A DNA stretch of 64,000 nt. It comes from Fistularia commersonii (lineage: Eukaryota; Chordata; Actinopteri; Syngnathiformes; Fistulariidae). Below are positions 44,116-57,235 of the stretch, one piece after another. The position numbers were made by a program, and so were the translations under genes. Position 1 is the stretch's first letter. The number at the start of each line of letters is the position of its first letter. Where the stretch lies: positions 16,149,001 through 16,213,000 of the forward strand of contig JBBMNZ010000015.1 in NCBI GenBank assembly GCA_037954325.1. The letters are read 5' to 3'. Below the pieces are notes generated by a model that was given only the letters and a program-made list of their open reading frames with translations, made no database searches and was not told the DNA's origin.

Positions 44116-44385
44116 ACACCAATAATGCTCTACACCATGTTTAGTCGCCGTGGTGGAAAAGGTGTGGTGAGCAAGGGAAAATTTACTAGCAACCGTTGAA
44201 AATCATCACCGGATGCGAAAAAGTTTGCGAGTGTTCGCGGTCCAACTCCCCCTGTTTAGTACGGAGAGCATCAAATAAATGGCTGTTGGTACAGAGTGAA
44301 GCAGTGCCACGCCTTGTCGACAACACAAAACTATAGACGGCGAACTGTCTGATAGCTTGAGCTTGACCTTAAATTGGTAATTTGT

Positions 44386-45605
44386 GGAACATTTGTAACA
44401 ACAAAAGGCTTGTTGCATAATTCGGTCTGGGTTAGCATACTGTTGTTCGCTAAGACACTTGATTTAGTTTACTTATTTAGCAAACTATAGCTGTTCATAT
44501 TGGCGATAATTTTACATTGATTGAGCGTTGTTTTTTTATCCAATACAAATATTGCCATTTAAAGTGAAACATTAGCAATAGCCGAATGCTTGTTGCACAT
44601 TTTAGCTTGAGTGTCCCGTTTCCTATTCCAATTTTCCGTCGATAAAGCTTGGTTTTATGGTTCTACAGCTTGTGATAAATCATGTCTTGGGTACTTAAAG
44701 CACTTAGTAATGTATTATGGTTTTTATTATGTTTCAGCTAAAATACCAAATTGGAAATAGCAGTCCTTGAGGCTCAATTCAAGGTCTTACTTTTACTGTG
44801 TGCTCGCTCGGTAACAAATGAACACAGAATATTGTTAGCTCCAGGTTAGCATACTGCTGTGGATAGTTAAGACACTTGTTTCAGTTTGTTTGTTGAATTA
44901 ATTACTCCAGTTGGTGTTGGCAGTAATTTTACATTAATTGAGCTATGAAATATGGAGTTATTTCATTCAGTACAAATATTGCCATTTAAAGTGAAACATT
45001 TGTAATAACCGAATGCTTGTTGCACATTTTAGCTTGAGTGTCGAATTTCCTATTCCTCTCTTCCCACAATTACGCTTAGCTTTATTGTACAGCTTGTGAT
45101 AAATCACGTCCTGGGTTCTTAAGGCACTCGGTAATGTAGTATGATTATCATTATTATCGTTTTTATTATGTTTCTTACTTTTACTGTGTGCTAACTTGGT
45201 AACAAATGAACTCCGAATACTGTTAGCTCCAGGTTAGCATACTGCTGTGGATAGCTAAGACACTTGTTTCAGTTTGTTTGTTGAATTAATTACTCCAGTT
45301 AGTGTTGGCGGTAATTTCACATAAATTGAGCTATGAAATATAGGGGCATTTCATTCTGTACAAATATTGCCATTTAAAGTGAAACATTTGTAATAACCGA
45401 ATGCTTGTTGCACATTTTAGCTTGAGTGTCGAATTTCCTATTCCTCTCTTCCCTCGATAACGCTTGGCTTTATTGTACAGCTTGTGATAAATCACGTCTT
45501 GGGTTCTTAAGGCACTCGATAATGTAGTATGATTATCATTATTATCGTTTTTATTATGTTTCCGCCATGATAAGCATTGTGAATAGCGGTCCTTGAGGCG
45601 CAATT
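44386..45605 (+). repeat. Three tandem ~390-415-bp units upstream of msantd2
   Basis: The landmark GTTAGCATACTG occurs at 44431, 44845 and 45233 (spacings 414 and 388). Each unit also has AATATTGCCATTTAAAGTGA AACATT, CGAATGCTTGTTGCACATTT TAGCTTGAGTGTC and CAGCTTGTGATAAATCA. Units 2 and 3 are more alike than either is to unit 1. Units 1 and 3 share the ending TAGC(A/G)GTCCTTGAGGC, missing from unit 2. A short remnant of an earlier unit is at 44386-44425. The array ends about 100 bp from the msantd2 ATG. Confidence 0.9.
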
Positions 45606-45708
45606 CAACGTGAATGGGACCGCTGTGGGCGTAGCTTTAAGGCCCGCTGGCGTAAAGCCTGGACGTCACCTCCCCTCCCCTCCTCCCCTCCTTAGCAACA
45701 GAGGCAAC

Positions 45709-46177
45709 ATGGCGGCGTCCAGCAACGCTGAGCAATCTCCAGACATATCCACGCCGTTAAAGATCCCGAAAACCGAGGTGCCATCCCCCGAGTCGGAGGA
45801 TTTGAGCGACGGTAATCAATACCACTCCAACCCCTCCACGCCCAACCGCTTTTCGCCTCTTAACGTGGGCTCAGGGACCGCGGGCAGGACCGCGGCCTCA
45901 TCCTCGTCCAACAGCTTCACGGCTTGCCGAGGAATGTCGTGGACGCCGTCCGAGACGAACGCCCTCATCGCAGTGTGGGGTAACGAGAGACTGACGGAGG
46001 CGAGGATGCAGCAGCTGGAGGTGGCGGGGACCGTGTTCTCCGGTAAGGCCCCCGGACCCGCCATGTACGAACGGGTGTCCAGAGCCCTGTCGGAGCTGGG
46101 CTACGAAAGGACGCCGTCCCAGTGCAGGGAGAGGATGAAGGTAAGTAAGGTGGCGAAGATAACGTGTGTGTGTGTGT

Positions 46178-46209
<32 letters not shown>

Positions 46210-49200
46210 TATCTGGAACCTGTAGCTCTTTGTCGTGCAGCTCTTGGGTCTTTCAATATATTGGTATTTTAATACTACAGGGAGTCTCACATGAATAAAT
46301 CAGCAATTAATCATAATGCTAATGACCTGTCACTGAGTCATGGACGGTGGAAGGTGCATCGGAATACCAAGACCTGCTCCCCGGGTGTGCATCATCTGAC
46401 TGTATGTCCTGTCCTGAAATTAAGTTTTTCATTTTCTGCAGCAAATGTTACATCAATGTAATGAAAAACAACATGGATCATTTCCCCCTGAACTTTCAGA
46501 TTTTGGCCAGCGCTGGTGGTTCTTATTTCCCCTGACAATCTCAGATTTGTAGATATTACCTTGCTGACTCTTATGTAATTTGCATTTTTTTTTTTCTCAC
46601 ATGCAAAAAAGGGGATTTTTCACTCTGCGTAATAGTACTTTTGTTCCCGACGTTTTTCGGTGCATCCCAACGGCATTTTGGACCGATTTGATGCGACTTT
46701 AAATCGAAGGGTCATTTAATCATCTATGATTTAATTACTGTACATGTGTTAATGCTCTTTGGTCTGAAATGAGTTGGTGCCCTTCGTCACGCCAACTTGA
46801 AATAATAGTTGACACACACACTCTTGCCTTCTCGTGCTGAATAACCAGCAGGTGATGGTGATAAACCCTAATTGCTGCCTCCATTCACGCAGCTTGTTGT
46901 GAAAAACGTCTCTGCAAATGATTTAAACAAAACATAATATCTGGACCTCTACGAGGTTCTGATAAGACGTAAACTGCTTGATTTGAAGCAAAACCCAGTA
47001 TCCATAGCGCTGATCCAAGATTCAGCAGATATATTTATCGGCAAGATGAATAGCGTGGTAGATTTAATGGCTACTTCCTTTTTTGTTGAGGATGCAAAGT
47101 CCTCGGCCATGTTGTTTCAACATTGCAGAAAGATGAATTCCACAAAGCTTCTCTCTCTCCAAGGTCTCAGTCAGACGGTGCAATATCAGCGAGCCTGTTT
47201 CACTGTTCACACGCTGGGCTTAAACCGTCAGTGAAAAATGTAGTGATTCTTCTTCTCTGGTTATCAGTTTACTGTCAAGTTAAATGGCCTTATATGTACC
47301 GTATGAATTTACACTCTGGGCCATCGGCATGCGTGAACCATCTGTGCTTCCGTGGCCCGCAGACACTCCGGCGATGCTACAGCCGCGTGAAGGAGCACGG
47401 TATCGGCAAAAGGAAGAGCAGCTACACAATCGAGCAGCTGGAGAAGGTTTTTGGACAGGGAGGCTGGGACTCCCAGAGCTGCGCCCCGGTGCTGATAAAC
47501 AGCAGTGGCCTCTACCAGGAGATGGAGTCCGATGGCAGCACCCTGGAAGACTTTTCCCAGGAGGACTGGTGCAACCAGGTTCTGGACTCTGCTTTCCAGG
47601 AGGGAGACATGGAGACCGGTGAGTGCCGAGTCAAAGTCCCTGTCCTGTCACGGATTGATGTTCTCACTTGACTTGTCAGGTCATTTCTTTGAGTTGAGCC
47701 ACTCAGTCCGTCATTTCTGCATGTGATATTTCTGTCCCGATTTCAGGTAATTAAGTTGAATTAATATGTAAAACAGACAGATGGCCTGGGTGTGTCAGAG
47801 AGGGTAAATATTCTTTACTATTCCTGGTGGTTGGACCAGATGGTCAACATGATGGACGGGCGCAGACTTAATTTGCTGCTTAACTGTAGTTTTATTTGGA
47901 AAGTGTACTGTAAGTTGCTCAAAGTGTGAATGCGTGCCATTGCGCAGACGTTTTGTTGAGATAACAAATAGACCTGTAATTAAAACGTAAATCCTTTTTA
48001 CATGAATAGACCCCTGTATAGTGTAATGGTGTACTTTGTTGCTTGTTATTCATCCGATGACACAGAAACTTCAACCTTAATTTCAGCTCGACCGGTCACT
48101 CATTTTTCTTTGAGATCGATAACGCATTTAAGTCGGCTGTTGAAGTGAATGTTGTATTGACTTAACCAACATGCCTGTTTTTTTCCTCTTAGAAGAAACC
48201 CAGATGCCTAAAAGCAGGGTGCTACAGATTCAAGCGGAGCTGTCAGAACAAACCCAGTAAGTTTGATTAGAAGGAAGAAACAACTGGATTATGATTGAGT
48301 TTAATTTGGGTTGATCCATGAAAATATGCCCTGTTGAAATATTACTAAAGGTAACCTACAGTGGGGATGCACAAATTGGTTACTTCTAGATCAGCGGTCG
48401 GGAACCTATGGCTCTTCCGGTGACGGCATATGGCACCCAGACAATTTTGAATCGGGAAAAAAAAAATCAGTTTGGAACTGATTTTAAAATATTTGTGACA
48501 TTTCTTCATAATACTGTGTCATTTTACAGTAAACAGAAATTAGTTTTGAAGATAAATTTCACGGCTCACCCGTCGGTCGGGTTGGGAACCAATGGCTTCC
48601 GAGCATGTCCGGGTCATTGCAAAGGGAAAGAAATCAATTTTATCAGATAGACAACTTGTTTATCCGCTTCAAGCCAACTAGTTAATCCGCTTCAACCCTT
48701 GTAGCAGAAAATATGTTGAAAATAAAAAAAGACATTTATTACTATGCATTCCAGGCTACGTGGACAGAGGAATTTGCATTTGGATCTGTGGTATGTCTAA
48801 TATGCAATGATAAAATTGCATGGATGAAACCGTCAAATATAAAGCGGCACTTCGAACAAATCCATGCAGCACCAGAGGTCGCATTAAAAGTAAGACCTAT
48901 TTAATTTATTAGACGTTAAAAATACTATATGGCTCTCAATGAAATATATTTAGAAATATTATGCTTTTATGGCTCTACCAGTCAAAAAGGTTCCTGACCG
49001 TTGTTCTAGAGCAATTGCTTAATTTGGTCATTAGTTGCCGATTTTGCTCTTGGTTTCCTTTTACTTTGTTGTTGTGACACCCCTAAATGTTTTGAACGTT
49101 ACTGAATTTCAGCTGTTCGTCATCGCGGTTGACAACCTCAGCACAAATTCAAATACATTTATCAATACGTTTGAGCCGTGACTTCAAACTACACAGCATA

Positions 49201-50296
49201 ATAATCGGCCAGTGTCATTTGACTTGCAGACTGACATTCAAGGCGGCAAATATCACGGTTCTGATTTTTTTAAAAAAAAAAGAAGTTTTTTTTAAAGCAG
49301 TTTATAGGAAGAGAGAAGTGTCACTCTCGCCACACGCAATCTCTAAAATGAGAAATATGTTTCCGTAGAAAAAGAGAAACCATGCAGACTGTGATGCGTA
49401 TCCTTGAGTCAGTGCAGCTGAAATGGGAGCACTTCCAGACGTGGACCGAGTTCTCGAGGCTACACCTGTCCAACAAGCTGGCCATCTTTGGCGTGGGTTA
49501 CAACACGCGCTGGCGCGAAGACGTGCGGTACCACTACGCCGAAATCAGCTCCCAGGTGCCTTTGGGGAAGAGGCTCCGTGAATACTTCAACCCGGAGAAA
49601 CCGGAGGGCCGCATCATAATGACCAAAGTTCAAAAGATGAACTGGAAGAATGTCTACTACAAGTTCCTCGATATTACCATCAGTGAGGCCCGCTGCTTAG
49701 AGCTGCATATGGAGGTGGACTGGATCCCTGTGTCCTTGTCCCGGGCGACAGGCAGTGGCTCTCGCACATCCCACTACCTCCTCCCCGGGGACCTGCCCAA
49801 GGCATACGGACTCTACGCCATCGGCTACGAGGTCATTTCGTCGGCCCAGACCTCGCCTCAGAGTGATAATCAAGACCGAAGCTTACCTCAGTGCGAGCCG
49901 GAGAACGGGGTTCAAAACCCGGCTGACTGCGAGGGAGCGGGGAAGGGTGACAGGACGGGGGCCAAAGTCACATACTGCTACTTGGGCATCGCTGAGGACA
50001 GGACCATACAGCAGTGCCTGTTCCAGCATTTTCAGGGTCCCGGAAAGCACTACGTCCACGGCGAACCCTCGGCCGTGACCCGTTTCCTTCAAGAGAACTG
50101 CCGCGCGGAGGAGCGCGACGGAGCGGAGGGCTCGGCTCAGCGTTTGGCCGTTTACATCAAGTTAATCGAGGTGGAGCTTGACTTCCTGTCAGCAGGCTCC
50201 TTGGTGGAGTGCCTGGAAACGGCAGTCGGTTATTCTTTGAAATACAACAACAAAGAAACATCACAACAGCCGCTCTGCGTCGGGGACAATTATTGA
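45709..50296 (+). CDS. msantd2: Myb/SANT DNA-binding domain containing 2 (4 exons, 559 aa)
   Basis: Exons 45709-46140, 47363-47618, 48193-48256 and 49369-50296, all GT-AG, 1680 nt in frame with TGA/TAA-free joins and stop TGA at 50294. The ATG has a good context (CAACATGG). Residues 1-75 are Ser/Pro-rich and acidic. Residues ~76-165, across the exon 1/2 junction, form the SANT/Myb-like domain (MSWTPSETNALIAVW, then CRERMK joined to TLRRCYSRVKEHG). Exon 4 encodes a long conserved region (LHLSNKLAIFGVGYNTRW, YYKFLDITISEARCLELHME). Length fits the vertebrate protein as I remember it. It is predicted to bind DNA, presumably nuclear, with molecular role little known. The gene looks intact. Intron 1 carries a GT microsatellite and intron 3 a hAT fragment. 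Confidence 0.96.
46163..46209 (+). repeat. (GT)n microsatellite in msantd2 intron 1
   Basis: About 23 GT units with one interruption, starting 23 bp after the exon 1 donor. Confidence 0.95.
48392..49003 (+). mobile_element. hAT element with BED-finger-like ORF, msantd2 intron 3
   Basis: 612 bp with ends CAGCGGTCGGGAACC and GGTTCCTGACCGTTG (13 of 15 paired), flanked by TTCTAGAT and TTCTAGAG (7 of 8 equal), the 8-bp duplication of hAT insertion. The plus frame 48713-48904 encodes FQATWTEEFAFGSVVCLICN, DKIAWMKPSNIKRHFEQIHA: a Cys-x2-Cys...His-x4-His finger as at the N terminus of Charlie/ZBED-type hAT transposases. The rest of the transposase is deleted. Same strand as msantd2. Confidence 0.85.
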
Positions 50297-52720
<2,424 letters not shown>

Positions 52721-53068
52721 ATTTGCCACACAGTGGAAATAGCTGATGCTTTTTGTTTGTTTCAGTCGCGTCACTCTGGCACTGAATCTTTCTGTTTTTT
52801 AAATGTGCTGTTCTATAAAACCTGAAATGGCCGCAGTGGAATCATGTCCCATCCCCAGTGAGGACGGTGAAGGTTTCCGGAGAGATCGTAGTCTTTCAAT
52901 ACAGGAATGCGTGGATATGATTTCGATATTCTGTCGAGGGTCGAACGAACGATGCTTCTTGGTTGCGCCGCCAGGTTGTAGTGGCAGCAAACTCACTGGG
53001 CCCATCTCGACATCCCCGTCCCCAGCAACGCCCTCAGCTCTCACTGGGGAACCCAAAGAGCTAGAAAC
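52721..53068. other. Unassigned stretch open on both strands
   Basis: 52803-53077 is open on plus (99 aa) and minus (92 aa). Neither product is recognised and the plus frame runs into a MITE. It could be a decayed repeat or an exon of an unknown gene; I cannot decide. Confidence 0.3.
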
Positions 53069-53320
53069 ACTGCTCAAAAAAATAAAAGAAACACTAAAAT
53101 AACACCTCCTGGATCTGAATGAATGAAATATTCTAATGAAATACTTTGATCTTTACATAGTTGAATGTGCTAACAGCAAAAATGATCAATGGAAATGAAA
53201 GGTATGAACCCATGGAGCTCTGGATTTGGAGTCAGACTCCAAATGAAAGTGGAAAAACACACTATGGGCTGATCCAACGTTGATATAATGTCCTTAAAAC
53301 AAGTCAAGATGAATCCGTGT
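53069..53320 (-). mobile_element. Tc1/mariner-like MITE, partial copy
   Basis: Left end ACTGCTCAAAAAAATAAAAG AAACACT, interior inverted relative to 20962-21319 (ATGAACCCATGGAGCTCTGG, TGTCCTTAAAACAAGTCAAG). The outer end on the other side is missing and replaced by a hairpin. Confidence 0.8.
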
Positions 53321-53353
53321 CAGACATCCTGGAAATCTACTCCAGGATGTCTG
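53321..53353. repeat. 13-bp perfect hairpin at the MITE break
   Basis: CAGACATCCTGGA, loop AATCTAC, TCCAGGATGTCTG. Confidence 0.85.
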
Positions 53354-53843
53354 GGCTCTTAACTCTCCCAGGCCGTGCCCAGACAAAAATTCATTTTAGC
53401 CGCTCGCGTTCGAGACCTTGTACTTTCGGTCGTGACCCAACCTCTCTGAGAAACGGCGCTGCAGCCGTCCGCCTGTCCGTCTTACTCCTTGTCACCCTCG
53501 TGACATCAGCGGGCTTCACTCGAGGCAGCAGCTCTATCCGACCCAGGGGGCACAAGCCACAGATTTTCAGCAGATCCCCCCGCCGGCCTCCAACCGGTTA
53601 GCTGCTGAGTCTCATTCCCGCCGTTTCGCATCTCGGACGCAAACGGCCCCGAGGCCGACCGCGATGAAGCCGACAGAACCGCCAACCTCTGCACAGAACG
53701 AGTCCCGTTCTCAAACAGAAGCGCCGGCAAAGGGCAGCCCTGGTGGACCTGGAACCGTATTGTGGCGAGAATTCGTAGCATTTGCAGGCGTGGAGTTCAA
53801 GGACAACAGTTTTTAATGTAACATTTAATTTAAAACACTGAAA
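53354..53843. other. Non-coding, no gene recognised
   Basis: GC-richer piece 53390-53790 with open frames on both strands (53317-53601 plus, 53506-53781 minus) but no domain. The minus strand reads Ala/Arg-rich by composition. Confidence 0.35.
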
Positions 53844-54106
53844 TACACTTCTCGAAAAAATGAAGGGAACACTAAAATAACACATCCTAGACCTGAATGA
53901 ATGAAATATTCCATGTTTTTTTACATAGTTGAATGATCTGACAACAAAATCACTCAAAAATTACCAATGAAAATGAAATGTATGATCCATCGTTGATGTA
54001 ATGTCCTTAAAACAAGTCCAAATGAAGCCGTGTTACTTCCAGACAGTTTGATTTCACAGAAGTTGGAGTTACACTGTTGTTAAAGCTCTTTATTTTTTTG
54101 AGCAGG
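53844..54106 (-). mobile_element. Tc1/mariner-like MITE, rearranged copy
   Basis: TACACTTCTCGAAAAAATGA AGGGAACAC at one end and CTTTATTTTTTTGAGCAGGA at the other. The interior is inverted relative to 20962-21319 and partly deleted. Confidence 0.8.
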
Positions 54107-54159
54107 ACATGAAATGTTCTTGAATCATAGTTTCACAGTTGATATGAGAAAGCAGGAGA

Positions 54160-54275
54160 GAAACCATGATCACCCGTCTGTGGAGGTTCTCAATCACAAA
54201 ATCTTGCGGTGACAACCGGACTCGAATTTCTTCACCCCTCATCCGAGAGGCTTCTTCAGTTCCGGAATTGACTCG
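54160..54275 (-). repeat. Dispersed repeat, GAAGCCTCTCGGA arm
   Basis: The complement reads GAACTGAAGAAGCCTCTCGG ATGAGGGGTGAAGAAATTCG then GTCCGGTTGTCACCGCAAG. Same family as 7683-7772. Confidence 0.75.
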
Positions 54276-55689
54276 GTTATGGCGTCTTACTGCAAACGCA
54301 CCCTGCATCAGCAAAAAAAGCATTCTCACCGAGAAAATGCATGGAAAGGAACTCCAAAGTTGAGCTATGGATGGTGTGTGTGAGGCTGTCGTTCCCAAAT
54401 GCTGCCAGAAGATGGCAAAAGACGGCCACTGGTGGAAATGCCTACATGGACGAGCCTGAAATTCAGTGTGACAGACCTGAATTCCACGTCAAAAGGCGTT
54501 CACCCCCAAATGAAAACAGGGTCTTCCGAGGAGGACGTTCCTCTGCACTGTTCGTGCAAACAAATAAAAACCCGTTCGGCTATTTCAACTCGAGCAATTA
54601 GATTTATTTTTCTAATCGCCGCCCCCACAAACAACTATATGCATGTATGGCATTTTATCCCCTTTGTCGTTTCTTATTTCCATTTCTCGGGTTATGAAAA
54701 TGTTTCACCCGGTCGGTAAATAATTGATGTTACATTTTGCTATTTGCTGTTTAATTTACATCGTAAGTGCGATATTCAGCCTCGGTGAGAGAAATTACAC
54801 TCACATCATGTAAATACATTTTTAATGGCACTTGGCTGTTGTATATTTGATAAGCCCGTTAGCTTTTGTTCACAGTAAATGTACAATAGGCTGATAAAGC
54901 GGTGTGTTCACACGGTGTGTGTTGGGGGACAGCATTTCCCGCTAAATGAATTTAATCTTCGGGGCGTCACGGTTCAAACTTATTCGCCTCGGTCCGAGCC
55001 GCACGGAGCGTTTCATCAAAGAAAATAGCCTATATTTCAAATTGTTTTCCCCCGCCGAGGAAAACATCCAGAAACGGCGGGGTCACGTGTCACACCTCAG
55101 CCACTTTCCAAAATGAAACGTAAAAACATGACCCGAGGGCGAGCGAAACCGAACCCGGATTGACCCGGTTGTCCTCCGGGGACCCCGCCGCCGGTTTCAC
55201 GGACAGATTTTCTGCGTTTCCACCGAGCTAGAAGGCCGTGACCGGCGCTGCCGCAGGGCCGGCGATACCGTCCACTCCTGCAGGCGTCGCCCACACGTCT
55301 TCGCTCGATAAGCAGACCCAACTTTATCATCATCGTCCTGTTTTTTGTGTTTTTGTTGTTTTTTTTTTAACAGTCAGATATCGGTGTTAATTAATTATGA
55401 TGTTTTTGTGTGGAAATTAATGGAGTGGAGGAGGACATGGAACAGCCCAAAGGAACGGAAGATGATTTTAGCGTGTTGGTTCATACGTTCAAATCCGAAA
55501 AACCTTTCTTTACGAGTCCAATACGAGTGTTTCTTAGCCACCGCCTGCATTTCCCGAGGGGCTCAGGTTCCCCTGAACTTAACGGGAAATATCCATCAAT
55601 CACAAACAATGTTTTTTCGGACGAGAATTTTGAATTCGTCTGCAACGTCAATATTTGCTTTATAAATACACAACCTGGAGGAGGACGTG
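54276..55689. other. Non-coding, no gene recognised
   Basis: Mixed unique sequence. 55080-55270 is CpG-rich. Short frames (54399-54719 plus, 55410-55700 plus, 55097-55333 minus) have no recognisable domain. Confidence 0.4.
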
Positions 55690-56085
55690 CTCATGCCTGA
55701 TGTGGGAAACTTCTTGTCGTAGCAACTGGACTTTAATTTCTTCACTTGAAGACGTTTCAGCCCTCATCCAGTTCAATTCTAATGACCTATGGGGAGTTTA
55801 CAAATATAAGTGCCATATAACAAAGGGGGGTTCTTATGCTAATAACAAATTATCAACAAATTGTTAGCACAACAACCCGCGTTTCTGCAGATCACCTCTC
55901 CATTTACACAACAAGCCACCATAACCGAGACTCGCCTAAAAACCCGGCAGTTATATTGGGAAACTCCCCACAGGTGATTAGAACTGAAGAAGCCTCTCGG
56001 ACGAGGACTGAAACATCTTCAAGTGAAGAAATCCAAGTCCAGTTGCCAAGACAAGAAGATTTCGACAGGAGTTCTCCGTGATGTC
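55690..56085. mobile_element. ~390-bp foldback element
   Basis: The two halves are inverted copies. Left has CTTGTCGTAGCAACTGGACT, TCTTCACTTGAAGACGTTTC and CCTATGGGGAGTTTACAAAT; right, complemented, has CTTGTCTTGGCAACTGGACT, TCTTCACTTGAAGATGTTTC and CCTGTGGGGAGTTTCCCAAT. They meet at about 55855 with TGCTAATAACAAATT opposite AAATTGTTAGCA. The left half has a ~20-bp gap at the CTCGTCCGAGAGG motif and a larger one near the centre. Confidence 0.85.
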
Positions 56086-56454
56086 CGACAAACACGAGCT
56101 GCAGAAATGACACCTGCTGCCGGAGCCTCTGATCATCTGATCGTCTTCGGTAACTCACCCCGTTTCCCGGCTCCTCCACGGGCGTTTGTGCTGAGAAAAA
56201 AAGGATTTACCACCTCCACACCACTTGCATCCATGACCTCGTTCTTCTTACGGCGCATTTCCACAGGTGAGGGACCGAGGCATCAGCAATAAGTGGATCT
56301 GACGATGTGATACGATCGTACGGCTCGTCCACGGATGATGTTTAAAATAACGAGTTACCTTTTTTAGTGTGCGCACACTTAGAGAAATGAAAAAAAAGTT
56401 TGTTTTTTCCAACTCTTTCACCCATAAAATGCATGCATGTTCTCTGTAGGTTGA
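56086..56454. other. Non-coding, nothing recognised
   Basis: Short unique-looking stretch between two mobile elements; an 89-residue plus frame crosses it without domain. Confidence 0.35.
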
Positions 56455-57235
56455 GCCGTGACGTGCAGTCAGGTGAGGCAGGAAAGGCCGTGCCTCACCT
56501 GACTGATCTTGGAAAGCAAAAATTGTAAATGAAAAAAAAAAGAATAAAATGGTTATCAGCGATTTGCACTATAAAGATATTTTTCATTTAATTTCACCAA
56601 TTTTAGATTGTTTTTTTTCATTCAAAATGGCTGTATTTCTACGGAAAGATACAGGAAATATTTTTTACCTCATACCATTAACTCGACACAGTAACTCACT
56701 CAAATCAGTTACTGCGCTATTTCACTTTGCCACTTTGTTCGTTATTTATTCCTGTGTATTGGTAAATATGGAGACATTTAATTAGTTTTTTTTAGATGAC
56801 ACTTTATACTTTTAAACTTCAGAGTTTATTTATTTTACCTAGTTTTTACATGTATTTTTAGCTTGTCTTGTCCTTGTATGTCTTGCTGCTGCCGCTGCAA
56901 AACAATTTCCCAAGCGTGGGATCATGAAAGTTCATCTCATTTTCACATTTACTGTTCAAGTAGTGAGAAGAGACTTACGGTGAGGCAGCGGACTGTTGAG
57001 CCTCACCGTAGATTGTGCGATGATGACTTACATGCTCTGCCCCAAGACCATATCGCCTTCTCTCTGTATGTTGCTCTTAAACCCTTTTGCTCAATGAACT
57101 ACATTTCCAATGTTTTTGTGTCAACAACTGTATGTGTGTTACTAGTTTCTTGTGCTGAGCAATTACAAAACGTCTGCTTAGAGCCTCCAAGTGAGGCATG
57201 CAGTTCTCCTGCCTCATGGTAGGCGTACCTCGCCG
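56455..57235 (+). mobile_element. hAT-like element, copy with internal insertion
   Basis: Starts GTGACGTGCAGTCAGGTGAG; the interior matches 34547-35079 (TTTGCACTATAAAGAT, CACATTTACTGTTCAA, GCAGCGGACTGTTGAGCCTC, TTTCTTGTGCTGAGCAATTA). Between the ATTCAAAATGGCTG and TTTTCACATTTACTG landmarks a further ~310 bp is inserted. Confidence 0.75.
56632..56942 (+). mobile_element. LINE/SINE tail inserted in the hAT-like element
   Basis: Ends TTGTCTTGTCCTTGTATGTC TTGCTGCTGC, AAAACAATTTCCCAAGCGTG GGATCATGAAAGTTCATCTC, the same tail as 6955-7018 in plus orientation. The adjacent 34547 copy lacks this segment. Confidence 0.75.

Larger units (their letters stand above)
42754..45708. other. Intergenic region between divergent genes
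   Basis: Separates the minus-strand kinase-like gene from plus-strand msantd2. 42754-43867 is AT-rich with nothing recognised. Then come a gypsy scrap and a tandem repeat up to 45610. The last 100 bp before the msantd2 ATG are pyrimidine-rich (CCTCCCCTCCCCTCCTCCCC at 45669). Promoters of both genes must lie in or near here; no clear TATA box is visible. Confidence 0.6.

Noticed and set aside
44386..45605. Tandem units read as a CRISPR-like or satellite array
   Set aside because: Only three units of ~400 bp with diverged text, in a vertebrate; a local duplication explains it.
45610..45708. Extension of msantd2 upstream of the ATG in the same frame
   Set aside because: No ATG in this part; the ATG at 45709 has a good context and begins the MAASSN-type N terminus expected of the protein.
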